This document shows positions 18,121-26,837 of a stretch of 64,000 nucleotides of DNA, in pieces. The stretch spans positions 1,674,001-1,738,000 of the forward strand of contig NZ_JADIKI010000023.1 in the NCBI RefSeq assembly GCF_044904605.1. Reading direction: 5' to 3'. Positions within the stretch are counted from its first letter, which is position 1; every line of letters begins with the position of its first letter. Position numbers and translations under genes: made by a program. The notes under the pieces are model-generated. The model did not search any database and was not told the origin of the DNA. It saw only the letters and a program-made list of their open reading frames with translations. Origin of the DNA: Dyella_B humi. Lineage in GTDB: Bacteria > Pseudomonadota > Gammaproteobacteria > Xanthomonadales > Rhodanobacteraceae.

Positions 18121-18393
18121 TAAGGATGCGCTGACCCATTCTGCGTAGGCGGCATGATGTCCAGACGGCCCGCAGGGTGTGCTGCGTGGCGCAGGTAAGA
18201 CTGGCCGTCTTGCCAAGCCGCGCGGTGCAGCATGCGGGCCGTCTGGACATCACCCTCCGGGCTGGCCCTGTCTGTCCACATCTCTTCGGTCCATCGTCTC
18301 GACAGACGGCCAGTCTGCCTTCGCCGATGGCCCTATGATCTGCGGACAGACAGGGCCAGTGACGCCCACGCAGAATGGGTCAGCGCATCCTTA
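18121..18393. mobile_element. 273-bp nested palindromic element (MITE-like)
   Basis: The ends are a perfect 26-bp inverted repeat (18121-18146 with 18368-18393). Reading TA as target duplication, the repeat would start AGGATGCGCTGACCC. Inside are two further perfect stems: 19 bp (18156-18174 with 18233-18251) and 16 bp (18262-18277 with 18344-18359). The loop of the first holds AGACTGGCCGTCT (18198-18210), and the loop of the second holds its exact complement (18304-18316), so the loops can pair. There is no ORF of its own. A TA-flanked terminal repeat suggests a non-autonomous element of IS630/mariner type, but no transposase is in view. Confidence 0.65.
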
Positions 18394-18651
18394 TGCATGC
18401 AGGCGCAATTACCTGCGTTGCCGCAGCTTGCCGAAGGCCGAATCGATCTCCCCATCGATTGCGGTGCTAGTGCATTGGTTGGCTATGCGAGAAGCTGGTG
18501 CGGCGGATGGTAGGTAGCATCGCGGTGCAGCAACCAGGGCTTGCATACGTATTCATTGAAAGAAGGGTGCGTGGTTTCACGCAACGAATACGTTGTGGGC
18601 AGTTGGTAACCCCAATGATAGGGTTACAAAGCTTCCAAGCAGACCCGCAAA

Positions 18652-18690
18652 ACAAAGCCGCCGCGATGCTTCCATCGCGGCGGCTTTGTT
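18652..18690 (-). terminator. Terminator of the DUF4142 gene
   Basis: Stem AAAGCCGCCGCGATG / CATCGCGGCGGCTTT with a CTTC loop. On the minus strand it is followed by GTTTTG. It lies just after the stop of the gene ending at 18714. The stretch 18394-18650 holds nothing else I can support. Confidence 0.8.
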
Positions 18691-18713
18691 TACATCGAAC
18701 AATTAGGTGCGCA

Positions 18714-19340
18714 TCACCATGGTGCAGCTACCAGCGAAATAGGTTCCCAGAACACCGACGCCTTCGATGCGCGCGCATCCGCCGACGCCAAGGCTTCCTG
18801 AGGGCGCGCCGAATTCAAGCCGGAGGAACGCAGCACCGATAGCGCAACCGTCAGGTTGCCGCGCAGCGCGGGAATGGCTTGATGAGCAACATCGCTGAGT
18901 AAGGGGTTGGAGGAAGTCATCTTCATGGCTTCATAGGCCGAGATGAGCCGGCAGTGGCTGCGCACCACCGAGCTGGCGAAAGTCCGGTCGAACGCACCGC
19001 CGTTCAAGCTCTGCAAGTGATCCATCGCGGCGTTGGTGGTGGGCTGCTCGGGTTTGTTGTTGCTGGCGAGCTGCGCCAGACGCGTGTCGAGGTCGCTGCG
19101 CTCCTGAATGATCGTATTGGCCAGTTCGATCACCCGCGGATTGGCGGATTTGGCCAGCGCCATCTTTGCCATGGCGATCTGGCTGGCGTTGTCCGACATG
19201 GCGCGTGCCAAGAATGCTTGCTCATCGGCGTTCAGCGGCTGCGAGTTGGTGTCAGCGGCCTGTGCGAGTCCTGCCGCCAGCGTAAGCCACATCAGCACCA
19301 GCGAGACCGGAACGAGCCGGGAGTAACTTGCAACGCGCAT
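18714..19340 (-). CDS. DUF4142 family exported protein
   Basis: Exported helical protein of the DUF4142 (ferritin-like four-helix) type, about 208 aa from the ATG at 19340 (MRVASYSRLVPVSLVLMWLT..), with cleavage near AQAAD. The frame continues upstream to 19379, but that start would precede the signal peptide. Family marks: LNADEQAFLARAMSDNASQIAMAK, then ANPRVIELANTIIQERSDLD. The usual C-terminal half is changed: after Phe-Asp-Arg-Thr-Phe it reads SVVRSHCRLISAYEAMK, in place of the common HxxxxxxF core. Members are linked to stress and outer-membrane maintenance, but the biochemical role is unknown. It is the last gene of a minus-strand run with CHASE2, LysM/FecR and kinase genes. Confidence 0.75.
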   Translation of the reverse strand: MRVASYSRLVPVSLVLMWLTLAAGLAQAADTNSQPLNADEQAFLARAMSDNASQIAMAKMALAKSANPRVIELANTIIQERSDLDTRLAQLASNNKPEQPTTNAAMDHLQSLNGGAFDRTFASSVVRSHCRLISAYEAMKMTSSNPLLSDVAHQAIPALRGNLTVALSVLRSSGLNSARPQEALASADARASKASVFWEPISLVAAPW

Positions 19341-19489
19341 GACGTATCGCCTGTATGGCAGAGCCCATCGCCCCTTCATGACCCCAATGTGGACTTACAT
19401 AAGTTCAAAGAGTGTTTAGAATTCGTCAGACGAATATACGAATGCGTTAGCGAACGCGGGTTTTCTTCAGCAAGCTGAGCTTTGCGTCA

Positions 19490-20629
19490 TCATCCGTGCG
19501 CCGGACGGCGATCGCGCATTAACAGTTGCCAGGCGACGAATTCGACCACGATCACCGCCAGGCAGGTCATTGGCGGCCACCATACGTACCATCCGCGCAG
19601 CAGGGCAAGGCATGTGGCCAGCACCAGCAGCGCGCTGATCAGCAGCAGCACCCAGTTCCGCCCGATGCCGGGTAGCCCGTATAAAAGCAGCGGCAGCGCC
19701 AGCAGCACGGCCGCGAGCGCGAACTGGCGAAGAAAATCGAGCGGCGTGACGAGCATGCCGCGCTCCAGCGATTCGAGCACATTCGCCTGGTACTCCACGC
19801 CGGGCATGGGCGAGTCGGGCGTCTGCAGAATGTCGCCCAGGCCCTCGGCAGTAGCGCCAACTAGCACCCAGCGGTCCTTGAGCAGGTTGGTGGGCACGCG
19901 ATTATTGAGCACGTCGACGTAGGAAAGCCGCCCGAACGTACCGGCCGGGCCGGCGTAGCGCAGCAGCACGTAGTTGTCGCGCATCCAGAGATAAGGCGAG
20001 GCGTCGCCGTGGATGGGGTCGTGCAAACCGGGTAGCAGAGTGTTGTTTGGCGCAGCGTGCTCGAGCTGCAGCAGGGCCAGCGCCAGCGACGGCCAGTAGG
20101 GGCTGCCGAGTCCGGCCTTGAGATAGGCGCCGCGCACCTGCTCGTCGTTGTCCTTGGCGGCGTCCACCTGACCGAGTGCCGCCACGCTTTGCGCAATGGG
20201 CGGTACCGGTAGCGCTTCCTGTAGCGACCCGCCCAGCGTTACGGCCTCAGCGAACACCGGCAGCACCACCTTGCCGTTGCTGTGGATGGCGGCGGCGACC
20301 TCTTCGTCGTTTTTCGGATCGTTGGAAGGCGCGGACATGGTGACGTCCATGCCGATGCCGCGTGCGCCATCGGTGGTAAGGCGATCGATCAGTTGCGCGT
20401 GGATCGATCGCGGCCAGGGGAAGCGGCCGATCTCATCCAGGCTCTTGGGATCGATCGCGACGATCACCACGCGATCATCCGGCGTGTAGCGCCAGTAACG
20501 GGCGTGCAGGTCGTAAAGTGCGTTGTCCAGCGGCACGGTGAGGTCGCTGACGATCAGCAACACCAAAAGGCCGATGCCCGCCATCCAGAGCATGCCGCGT
20601 ACGAGCCAGGTGAAGGCGGTGGTGGGCAT
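19490..20629 (-). CDS. Stand-alone CHASE2 sensory membrane protein
   Basis: 379 aa. One N-terminal membrane helix (~12-28) is followed by an extracytoplasmic CHASE2 domain (~35-300) with VVIVAIDPKSLDEIGRFPWPR, the family signature, and DRWVLVGATAEGLGD. Three closely spaced membrane helices (~300-370) end the protein in a short basic tail (MRDRRPAHG). CHASE2 is usually fused to a histidine kinase, adenylate cyclase or Ser/Thr kinase; here there is no output domain. The hybrid kinase and the LysM/FecR gene lie just upstream in the same direction, so the sensor may act with that kinase in trans (inference). Ligand unknown. Length equals the sensory half of fused CHASE2 proteins, so this is not obviously truncated. 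Confidence 0.85.
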   Translation of the reverse strand: MPTTAFTWLVRGMLWMAGIGLLVLLIVSDLTVPLDNALYDLHARYWRYTPDDRVVIVAIDPKSLDEIGRFPWPRSIHAQLIDRLTTDGARGIGMDVTMSAPSNDPKNDEEVAAAIHSNGKVVLPVFAEAVTLGGSLQEALPVPPIAQSVAALGQVDAAKDNDEQVRGAYLKAGLGSPYWPSLALALLQLEHAAPNNTLLPGLHDPIHGDASPYLWMRDNYVLLRYAGPAGTFGRLSYVDVLNNRVPTNLLKDRWVLVGATAEGLGDILQTPDSPMPGVEYQANVLESLERGMLVTPLDFLRQFALAAVLLALPLLLYGLPGIGRNWVLLLISALLVLATCLALLRGWYVWWPPMTCLAVIVVEFVAWQLLMRDRRPAHG

Positions 20630-20741
20630 TAGTGCTTCCCTCTAAGAAGAGGGATGAGATGAGGGGTCAATCTTGCCGGTAAGGTCGGGCAGGGCATGCG
20701 TCGGAACTTTCAACCTGGCTTGATGGAGGGACTTACCTTGC

Positions 20742-20860
20742 CGTCATTCCGGCGTAGGCCGGAGTCCAGTCGAATACTGGTCCGAAGGACACCAAACCAT
20801 TTAAGTTGAGTGCTTCGCACAGCATGTTTGTACTGGATTCCGGCCTACGCCGGAATGACG
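20742..20860. repeat. Paired REP-like inverted repeat
   Basis: Arms 20742-20769 and 20833-20860 are inverted copies of CGTCATTCCGGCGTAGGCC.. with one mismatch. Each arm is itself a hairpin, so the pair can form one long stem with a 63-nt loop. Same family as 40178-40247. Confidence 0.75.
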
Positions 20861-20896
20861 AGCGCTCCGATTTGGGTTCGAAGTTTCAGGTCGTTC

Positions 20897-22549
20897 TCAT
20901 AGCAACAACCACAACACCAACCCACCACCACCGGCAATCGCTCCAATCCGGCAGGCAAGGCAGCCCAGTCGGATCTTCTGCACCGCACCCCATAGCCCCG
21001 CGTAACCATCACTATCTATGGTCTGCACGCGCACGTACCAGGTGCCGGAGCCGGGTTTCTTGATCTGCAGCATCGGCTGATCCAGCGTCTGGTCGATTTG
21101 CGGATGCGCGAAATCCGGGTGGTGGTCCATCTGGATGTGGTAGCGCTGTCCCGGCGTGCCGGCTGGCCAGCCGAAGCTCACGTCGCTCTTCGATGACTTT
21201 GGCTTGCCCACTTCCGGCGCGGGCGGTTGCGGCACCAGATCGAACGGCAGCGGGTCGGTGAACGGGCCGACCTTGCCGCTCTTGTCGCGGGTGGCGATGC
21301 GCCAGTAATAGCGGCCGTAAGACAGTGCATTGGGCGCGCGCGCGCTGTCGCCGGTGAGTTGCGTTTCGCTGGCCAACGGTTGCGTAAAGGATTCATCCGC
21401 GGCGAGCTGCCACACGTACGAGGCGGCCTCCAGGCTTTCCGTCCAACGGAAACGCGGGCGCGTGTCGCGTGCTTTGCTGCCGGGTAGTGGCTCCATCACC
21501 AGCGGTGGTTGTGGGTGGCCGTTGATGTGCAGCGTGCACACGCCATCTTCGCCTTCGAGTTTTTGCGCGTCGATGCCATGCACGCGCACGGCGTAGTCGC
21601 CATCGGGCACATCCGGCAAGCTCAGTTGCGAGGAAGAGGTGACGTGATCGAGCAGCAGCGCTTCGAAGCGGTCATTGGCGGCCATCTGCACGCGATAGCC
21701 GGTAGCGCCATCGAGCGGTGTCCACGCGAATACGTAAGGAAGCTTGCCGACCGGTTGCGTCGGGCAGTGCAGGGCAGGGGCCGGCAGCAACGGCTGCGCT
21801 TGAGTGGGCTTAGTGCCATCGGCTACCGCCACGCCGTGTTCCTTGGGCACCAGCACGTGGGCACGGTCGCCCGCCACGTCCACGCGACCGGTCAGCACTT
21901 CGGTGCGCGACTGGCCTTCATCGGCGGTCACGCGGAAGTGTGTGCCGCGCACACTGGAAATGGTGCCCGGCGTTTCCACGCTGAAATGCGCACCCACGCC
22001 GTTCATCGGCGTCACCGCGTTGACCACGTGCCCGCGCTGTAGACGCAGGCGCGTGTCGACCATGCCGGTGCGGCCATAGGCGCTCATCTGGTCCAGGTCC
22101 AACGTGCTGTCCTGTTCCATCAGCAGGCGCGAACCGTCGGCGAACTGCAGGGTGAGGCTGGCGTTGGCATCGGTGGTGAGGTGCGTGCCGATGCCGAGCG
22201 TCATGCCGGGCGTCACGGTTTCCGTCTGTGTTTCACCGAGTAGTTGCACATGCGCGCTGCCCATCACTGCCATCACGGTTGCGTTGGCGGGTTGCACGCG
22301 CAACCAGGCGATGGGTACGTGCAGCGTCATGCCCGGCGGCAAATGATACGGATCGGCCACCTTGTTGTACGCCTGCAGTTTCTGCCAGGACACGTCGGGC
22401 TTGAGGTAGCGGCTGGAGAGATCCCAGATGTTGTCTTGCGGCCGGACGCGGTAGGTCCAGTCGGCGGCGGAAAGGGTCGGTACAATCGAGAAAGCGAGGA
22501 GCAGACCCGCGAGTGCGGGCAGCAGCCTGTTACGGGTGGGATGCATCAT
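20897..22549 (-). CDS. LysM / FecR domain periplasmic protein
   Basis: 550 aa, exported (signal MMHPTRNRLLPALAGLLLAF.., cleavage near LSAAD). A LysM-type module follows (~30-80: YRVRPQDNIWDLSSRYLK..LQAYNKV..LPPGMTLHVP), for peptidoglycan binding. Next is a FecR domain (~95-245: LTLQFADGSRLLMEQDSTLDL, GVGAHFSVETPGTISSVRGTHFRV), then fibronectin-like strands to ~510 and a C-terminal hydrophobic tail (GAIAGGGGLVLWLLL) that could anchor it. FecR-LysM proteins often neighbour CHASE2 genes; that pattern is seen here with the CHASE2 gene 267 bp downstream. Likely a wall-anchored partner in envelope sensing (inference). No sigma factor is nearby, so a FecR-style anti-sigma role is unlikely. Confidence 0.82.
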   Translation of the reverse strand: MMHPTRNRLLPALAGLLLAFSIVPTLSAADWTYRVRPQDNIWDLSSRYLKPDVSWQKLQAYNKVADPYHLPPGMTLHVPIAWLRVQPANATVMAVMGSAHVQLLGETQTETVTPGMTLGIGTHLTTDANASLTLQFADGSRLLMEQDSTLDLDQMSAYGRTGMVDTRLRLQRGHVVNAVTPMNGVGAHFSVETPGTISSVRGTHFRVTADEGQSRTEVLTGRVDVAGDRAHVLVPKEHGVAVADGTKPTQAQPLLPAPALHCPTQPVGKLPYVFAWTPLDGATGYRVQMAANDRFEALLLDHVTSSSQLSLPDVPDGDYAVRVHGIDAQKLEGEDGVCTLHINGHPQPPLVMEPLPGSKARDTRPRFRWTESLEAASYVWQLAADESFTQPLASETQLTGDSARAPNALSYGRYYWRIATRDKSGKVGPFTDPLPFDLVPQPPAPEVGKPKSSKSDVSFGWPAGTPGQRYHIQMDHHPDFAHPQIDQTLDQPMLQIKKPGSGTWYVRVQTIDSDGYAGLWGAVQKIRLGCLACRIGAIAGGGGLVLWLLL

Positions 22550-22817
22550 TCCCCCTGGAAACCAATAGGACGCCCCCCTTCGTCACGGGCTGGCAAGCGG
22601 CAGACAACCTTGGGTCCCGGGGTTGCATGCGAATGCCGAATGGCTGGTAAGCATTGTGCGGTATGCGCGTGTTGCGCACCAGTTCCCTGTCCCTTTCGGC
22701 GAGAGAGTTAGGTTGAGGGGACAATCTTGCGAAAGAGTTTGTAAGTTGGGGTGAGCGCATGCGAACCCCAACGCAGGCGTGCATGCGTAGTGATGATTGA
22801 GCCTGTCGCGAGGGCGG

Positions 22818-22845
22818 CCCCTCACTCCAGAGGGGAGAGGGAGTT
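22818..22845. repeat. CCCCTC..GAGGGG palindrome at the kinase 3' end
   Basis: CCCCTCACTCCAGAGGGG forms a hairpin overlapping the last codons of the kinase gene (SPLE). Same palindrome family as 30395-30540. The rest of 22550-22817 has no gene. Confidence 0.5.
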
Positions 22846-25791
22846 ATCGGCGCGATGAGTTTGTCGCTCAAGATCATCCAGCACGCTGCGCAAGTTCTCG
22901 AGATAACCCGGCAACTGCCGCAGCGCGCGATCAGCATCGGCACCGCCCAATGCCGCCATCAACTCACGCCCTTCGGCCATCACTGCCCCATTCGTAAAAA
23001 GCTGCAACGCCCCCAGCATGCGGTGCAGCGTACGCTGCGCCAGCGCGCTGTCGTCTTGTGCGATGGCCTGTTCGAGTTTCTGCAGATCCGGCTCGCTGGT
23101 TCTGAGCATGGCCTGCAGCATCTCCGCGCGCAGGTCTTCCATGCCTGGTTCGGCGAACACGTCCTCGAAGAAGCCGGCTTTCGTTTCGGGCGCATGGGTA
23201 GACACGGCGCGTGGCGTCCAAGTGCGCAACTTCTCTTCCAGCTGACGCAGCTGCATGGGCTTGCTCAGGTAATCGTCCATGCCGGCGTCGCGACAACGTT
23301 CCACTTCGCCATCGAGTACGTTGGCGGTCATGGCAATCACAGGCAGGCGCGCGCGCTTGGATGATTGTGCTTCGTGCTGGCGCCATGCGGTCGCCAATTC
23401 GTAGCCGTTCATCAACGGCATCTGGCAGTCGGTGAGCAGCATGGCGTAGTCGTGCTGGCGCAACGCGTCGAACGCGGCACGACCATCGCCCACCACATCG
23501 CAGCTCCAGCCCAGCAGATCGAGCTGGCGCCGGATCAGCGACTGGCTGATCGGATGATCTTCCGCGACCAGGATGCGGCCATGGGCTTGCGACATGGCGG
23601 CCGGCGTTGCCGCAGCAGACGCGTTTGCATGGCGCGAAGGCTGCGCGAGCGGTTGCAAAGCCTGCGCGCAAACACGCGCAACCGCCTGCCACTTCAGTGG
23701 ATTCGCGTGCAGCCAGATGCGTTCGTCGTGATCGCGCGCGCCGCTGCTGCCATTCGCATGGGTGTCGATCAGAATCGCTTGCGCGGCGATCATCGCGGCG
23801 CTTTCCTGATCACCGGCATCGATGAACAGCAGGTTGGCCGCCGCGCCGCGGCGCATCGGCTGCGCGGGCGGGATCTGTTCCACCGTCAGACCGAGCGTGG
23901 TGAGATGCGCGGTCAGGGCGTTAGCGGTGCCGATCGATGCAAGCCGCACGATCGCGTGCCGGCCGGCCAGTTCCGGCGCACGTTCGATCTCGCGCTGCGC
24001 TATGCCTAAGCGCAGTTCCAGCGTGACCTTGGTACCTTCGCCGAGCCGGCTGCTGAGGTCGATGCTTCCGCCCATCAACTGCACCAGGTGCCGGCAGATC
24101 GCCAGGCCCAGCCCGGTGCCGCCGTAGCGGCGCGTGGTCCACGATTCGGCCTGCGAGAACGGCGTGAACAGATTGGCCTGTTTGTCGGCGGCGATGCCGA
24201 TGCCGGTATCGGTGACGCTGATGCGCACGCGTTGCACGTGGCCGTCGTCGCCGATCACGCGCAAGCCCACGGAAACGCTGCCGTGCTCGGTGAACTTCAC
24301 CGCGTTGTTGAGCAGGTTCAACAGAATCTGCCGAATGCGCACGCTGTCGCCGAGCAGCTTGCCGGCCAGCGTAGCGTCCGCGCCCACGTCGATCTGCAGG
24401 CTCTTCTTGTGCGCCGAGCCGGCCATCATGCCGGCGACGTTGTCGATCAGCGTGCGCAGGTCGAACGGCGCGTCGTCCAGGCGCACGTTGCCGGCTTCCA
24501 GCTTGGAGAAATCCAGCACGTCGTTGAGCACCTGCAGCAGCACGCCGGCCGAATCCTCCACCGCGTGCACCAGCTCGCGCTGTTCTTGGTCGAGCGATGT
24601 GTGGCCGAGCAGCTCGAGCATGCCGATCACGCCATTCATCGGCGTGCGGATCTCGTGGCTCATGGTGGCGAGGAAGTCCGCCTTGGCTTTCGACGCGCGC
24701 TCGGCGGCGTCGCGCGCGGCCAGCAGTGTCTGGTTGTGCGCGTTGATGCTGGTGGTGTCGATGACATAGCCGATCCATTCAACCTTGTGATCGGGCAGGC
24801 GGCGCGTGCCCATCACCAGGTGAATCCAGCGCAGGCCTTCCGCGCCGTAGGCTCGAAAATCCAGCGTGGCGGTGCCGCGATGCCGCGTCGCGCGTTGCAA
24901 CAGGCGGCGCAGAGCGGGCGCGTCTTCCGGGTGGATGCGATCGTGGAACGGCCAGTCGCGCAGCACATCGTCCTGCTCCAGGAGATCGGATGGAGACAGG
25001 CCGAACAGCGCATGCAGGTTGCCGGCCATGAAGGCTAGCCGCTGCTGACGATCGTGGCCGCGGCGCACGGCGAACACCACTACCGGAATGCGCTGGGTGA
25101 TGTCGCGCAGGCTTTGTTCGGTGGCGCGAGCGCTCAGTTCGATCTGGCGGTATTCGGTGATATCCAGCAGCACGCCGATCGTGCCGTTCGCGCTGCCGTC
25201 CGGTGCATGCGTGGGCGCTTCCAGAAACAGGCCGGTGCGCTGGCGGCCGTCGTGGCTCACGTAATCCAGCTCGCAGCGCTGCACTTTGTCTTCGCGCAGC
25301 GCATCCATGCCCAACTGCTGCAGTCGCTGCGTAACCGGCGTGCCATCGGCGAGCGCAAGCCAGCGGTGTTCGGTCAGCTCGAGGCTGGTCTGTCCGACGG
25401 CTTGCGAGGGGTCGACGCCCAGCCGCTGCAGACAGGCGTTGTTGAGTGCCCGGTAGGTGCCAGACGCATCCTTGATCAGAACGGGAAAAGGCACGGCGTC
25501 CAGCTGCGCCTGTGCGAGCGCAGCCTGCTGTTGCAAGGTTTGCTCAGCTTCCGCCAGTTTCTGCCGCTGCATGAACACCATGCGCAGCACCGCCAGGGCG
25601 AGCAAGGCGGTAAGGCTGAGCAGGACAGCGAGCACCACAACCGCCATGGACAAAGGGCTGGCGTCGAACCAGCCGGCGGCCGTGTCGCTGAGGAAGAGAG
25701 CTAGGGTCACGGCGGCGTGCTGAGAAAAGGTAGGTCCCCGGTAGCCGGCCTCGGTGGCGGCTGTGGCGCCATCATGCCCAAGTTGGCGCAA
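22822..25791 (-). CDS. Hybrid histidine kinase: PAS-PAS-HisKA-HATPase-REC-Hpt
   Basis: Membrane-bound phosphorelay kinase (989 aa from a TTG; a GTG near residue 28 is also possible). One membrane helix is visible (~47-72). Then PAS 1 (~95-215), PAS 2 with a PAC end (~228-350), HisKA with phospho-acceptor His379 in FLATMSHEIRTPMNG, and HATPase with LLNNAVKF (N box), DTGIGI (G1) and GGTGLGL (G2). A degenerate receiver-like linker (~610-715) is followed by a true REC with Asp788 in LLTDCQMP and Lys in LSKP, and an Hpt with His923 in TLHRMLGALQ. The order is that of BvgS/EvgS kinases but without their periplasmic domains, so sensing may come from PAS or from the neighbouring CHASE2/LysM-FecR proteins. 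A divergent response regulator begins close by and is the likely partner. Confidence 0.92.
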   Translation of the reverse strand: MRQLGHDGATAATEAGYRGPTFSQHAAVTLALFLSDTAAGWFDASPLSMAVVVLAVLLSLTALLALAVLRMVFMQRQKLAEAEQTLQQQAALAQAQLDAVPFPVLIKDASGTYRALNNACLQRLGVDPSQAVGQTSLELTEHRWLALADGTPVTQRLQQLGMDALREDKVQRCELDYVSHDGRQRTGLFLEAPTHAPDGSANGTIGVLLDITEYRQIELSARATEQSLRDITQRIPVVVFAVRRGHDRQQRLAFMAGNLHALFGLSPSDLLEQDDVLRDWPFHDRIHPEDAPALRRLLQRATRHRGTATLDFRAYGAEGLRWIHLVMGTRRLPDHKVEWIGYVIDTTSINAHNQTLLAARDAAERASKAKADFLATMSHEIRTPMNGVIGMLELLGHTSLDQEQRELVHAVEDSAGVLLQVLNDVLDFSKLEAGNVRLDDAPFDLRTLIDNVAGMMAGSAHKKSLQIDVGADATLAGKLLGDSVRIRQILLNLLNNAVKFTEHGSVSVGLRVIGDDGHVQRVRISVTDTGIGIAADKQANLFTPFSQAESWTTRRYGGTGLGLAICRHLVQLMGGSIDLSSRLGEGTKVTLELRLGIAQREIERAPELAGRHAIVRLASIGTANALTAHLTTLGLTVEQIPPAQPMRRGAAANLLFIDAGDQESAAMIAAQAILIDTHANGSSGARDHDERIWLHANPLKWQAVARVCAQALQPLAQPSRHANASAAATPAAMSQAHGRILVAEDHPISQSLIRRQLDLLGWSCDVVGDGRAAFDALRQHDYAMLLTDCQMPLMNGYELATAWRQHEAQSSKRARLPVIAMTANVLDGEVERCRDAGMDDYLSKPMQLRQLEEKLRTWTPRAVSTHAPETKAGFFEDVFAEPGMEDLRAEMLQAMLRTSEPDLQKLEQAIAQDDSALAQRTLHRMLGALQLFTNGAVMAEGRELMAALGGADADRALRQLPGYLENLRSVLDDLERQTHRADNSLSPLE

Positions 25792-25876
25792 GCTCGGCTA
25801 GCGGGACCTGATGCGTTCTTTCGGTAGAATCCTACACAGGGCGGCTGGACAAGCCGTCGGAAATCAGTCCCTGGCT

Positions 25877-26542
25877 ATGCCCCCGAATGGCGAGATAACC
25901 CGGATCGTCATCGCTGACGACCATCCCGTCGTGATGCTTGGCATCCGCGCGCTGCTGAAAGAACACAGCGGCCTGAAGGTGGTCGGCGAGGCCAGCAATG
26001 GCCGCGAGTTGCTGCCCCTGTTGGCCGGCGAGCCGTGCGATCTCTTGATTACGGATTTCTCGATGCCTTATGAGGACGGCTCCGGCGACGGCCTGCCTTT
26101 GCTGCGGCGCGTGCGCCGCGATCACCCCAAGCTGCCGGTGATCGTGCTCACCATGGTGCACAACGCGGCCCTTACCCGCGGCATGCTGGCGGCCGGTGTC
26201 AATGGCTTGGTCGCCAAGGCGGCGATGACCAAGGAACTGCAGCTCGCCGTCGGCGCCGTCATGAACGGTCGCACATATATATGTGAGGCGATGCGCGAGC
26301 ACGTGATCGACTGGTCCCCGTCTATCGAACCGGACGGCAGCACCGACCCGGCCGTGTTGTCGCAGCGGGAGGCTGAAGTCGTTCGCCTTTACGCCCAAGG
26401 CCTGTCAGTCACGCAGATCGCCGAGCAGCTGCATCGCAGCGTGAAGACCGTCAGCCAGCAGAAGAACGATGCGATGCGCAAGCTGGGCCTTACCAGCAAT
26501 ACGCAGTTGTTTGAGTATGCGCGGACGTATGGGTTGTTGTAG
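25877..26542 (+). CDS. LuxR/NarL-type response regulator
   Basis: Two-domain regulator (221 aa) resembling RcsB/EvgA/BvgA. REC: IVIADDHPVVMLGIRALL, phospho-Asp in LLITDFSMP, switch residues in VIVLTM and conserved Lys in LVAKA. HTH: LSQREAEVVRLYAQGLSVTQ.. then IAEQLHRSVKTVSQQKNDAMRKLG. The ATG at 25877 is favoured because the REC domain begins a few residues later; an upstream frame to 25811 would add a non-conserved tail and nearly meet the kinase start. Divergent from the hybrid kinase at 25791, with ~85 bp between starts, so they form a likely cognate pair with a shared control region. Targets unknown. Confidence 0.9.
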   Translation: MPPNGEITRIVIADDHPVVMLGIRALLKEHSGLKVVGEASNGRELLPLLAGEPCDLLITDFSMPYEDGSGDGLPLLRRVRRDHPKLPVIVLTMVHNAALTRGMLAAGVNGLVAKAAMTKELQLAVGAVMNGRTYICEAMREHVIDWSPSIEPDGSTDPAVLSQREAEVVRLYAQGLSVTQIAEQLHRSVKTVSQQKNDAMRKLGLTSNTQLFEYARTYGLL

Positions 26543-26837
26543 TTCCCTTTCACTTCGAAGCGCAGCGCTCTAGTCCCCTCTCCTCTCTGGGGAGAGGGAG
26601 CTAGAGCATGGGCGCGGACAAGTTTTTAGGAATCGTCCGATACAGCCCACCCACCCCCAAACCGCATGCTTCCCAGCCATAAGGCAACGCCTTCCATGGC
26701 GTTCGAGATTTCCCGCACGTGCACGGATGCGCGTGTGTCGGCGAGTCTACGCCGGCGGCAGGCATGCATTACCCCCTGTGAGTTGTGCCTGCCGGGATCT
26801 TCTGTTGCTGCAGGGAAAAGGGCACGAGGTGTCGGCA
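26543..26837. other. Intergenic spacer with a palindrome
   Basis: Holds CCCCTCTCCTCTCTGGGGAGAGGG near 26575-26597 as a hairpin of the dispersed family, and no gene. It may carry the promoter of the GGDEF gene; none is clear. Confidence 0.4.
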
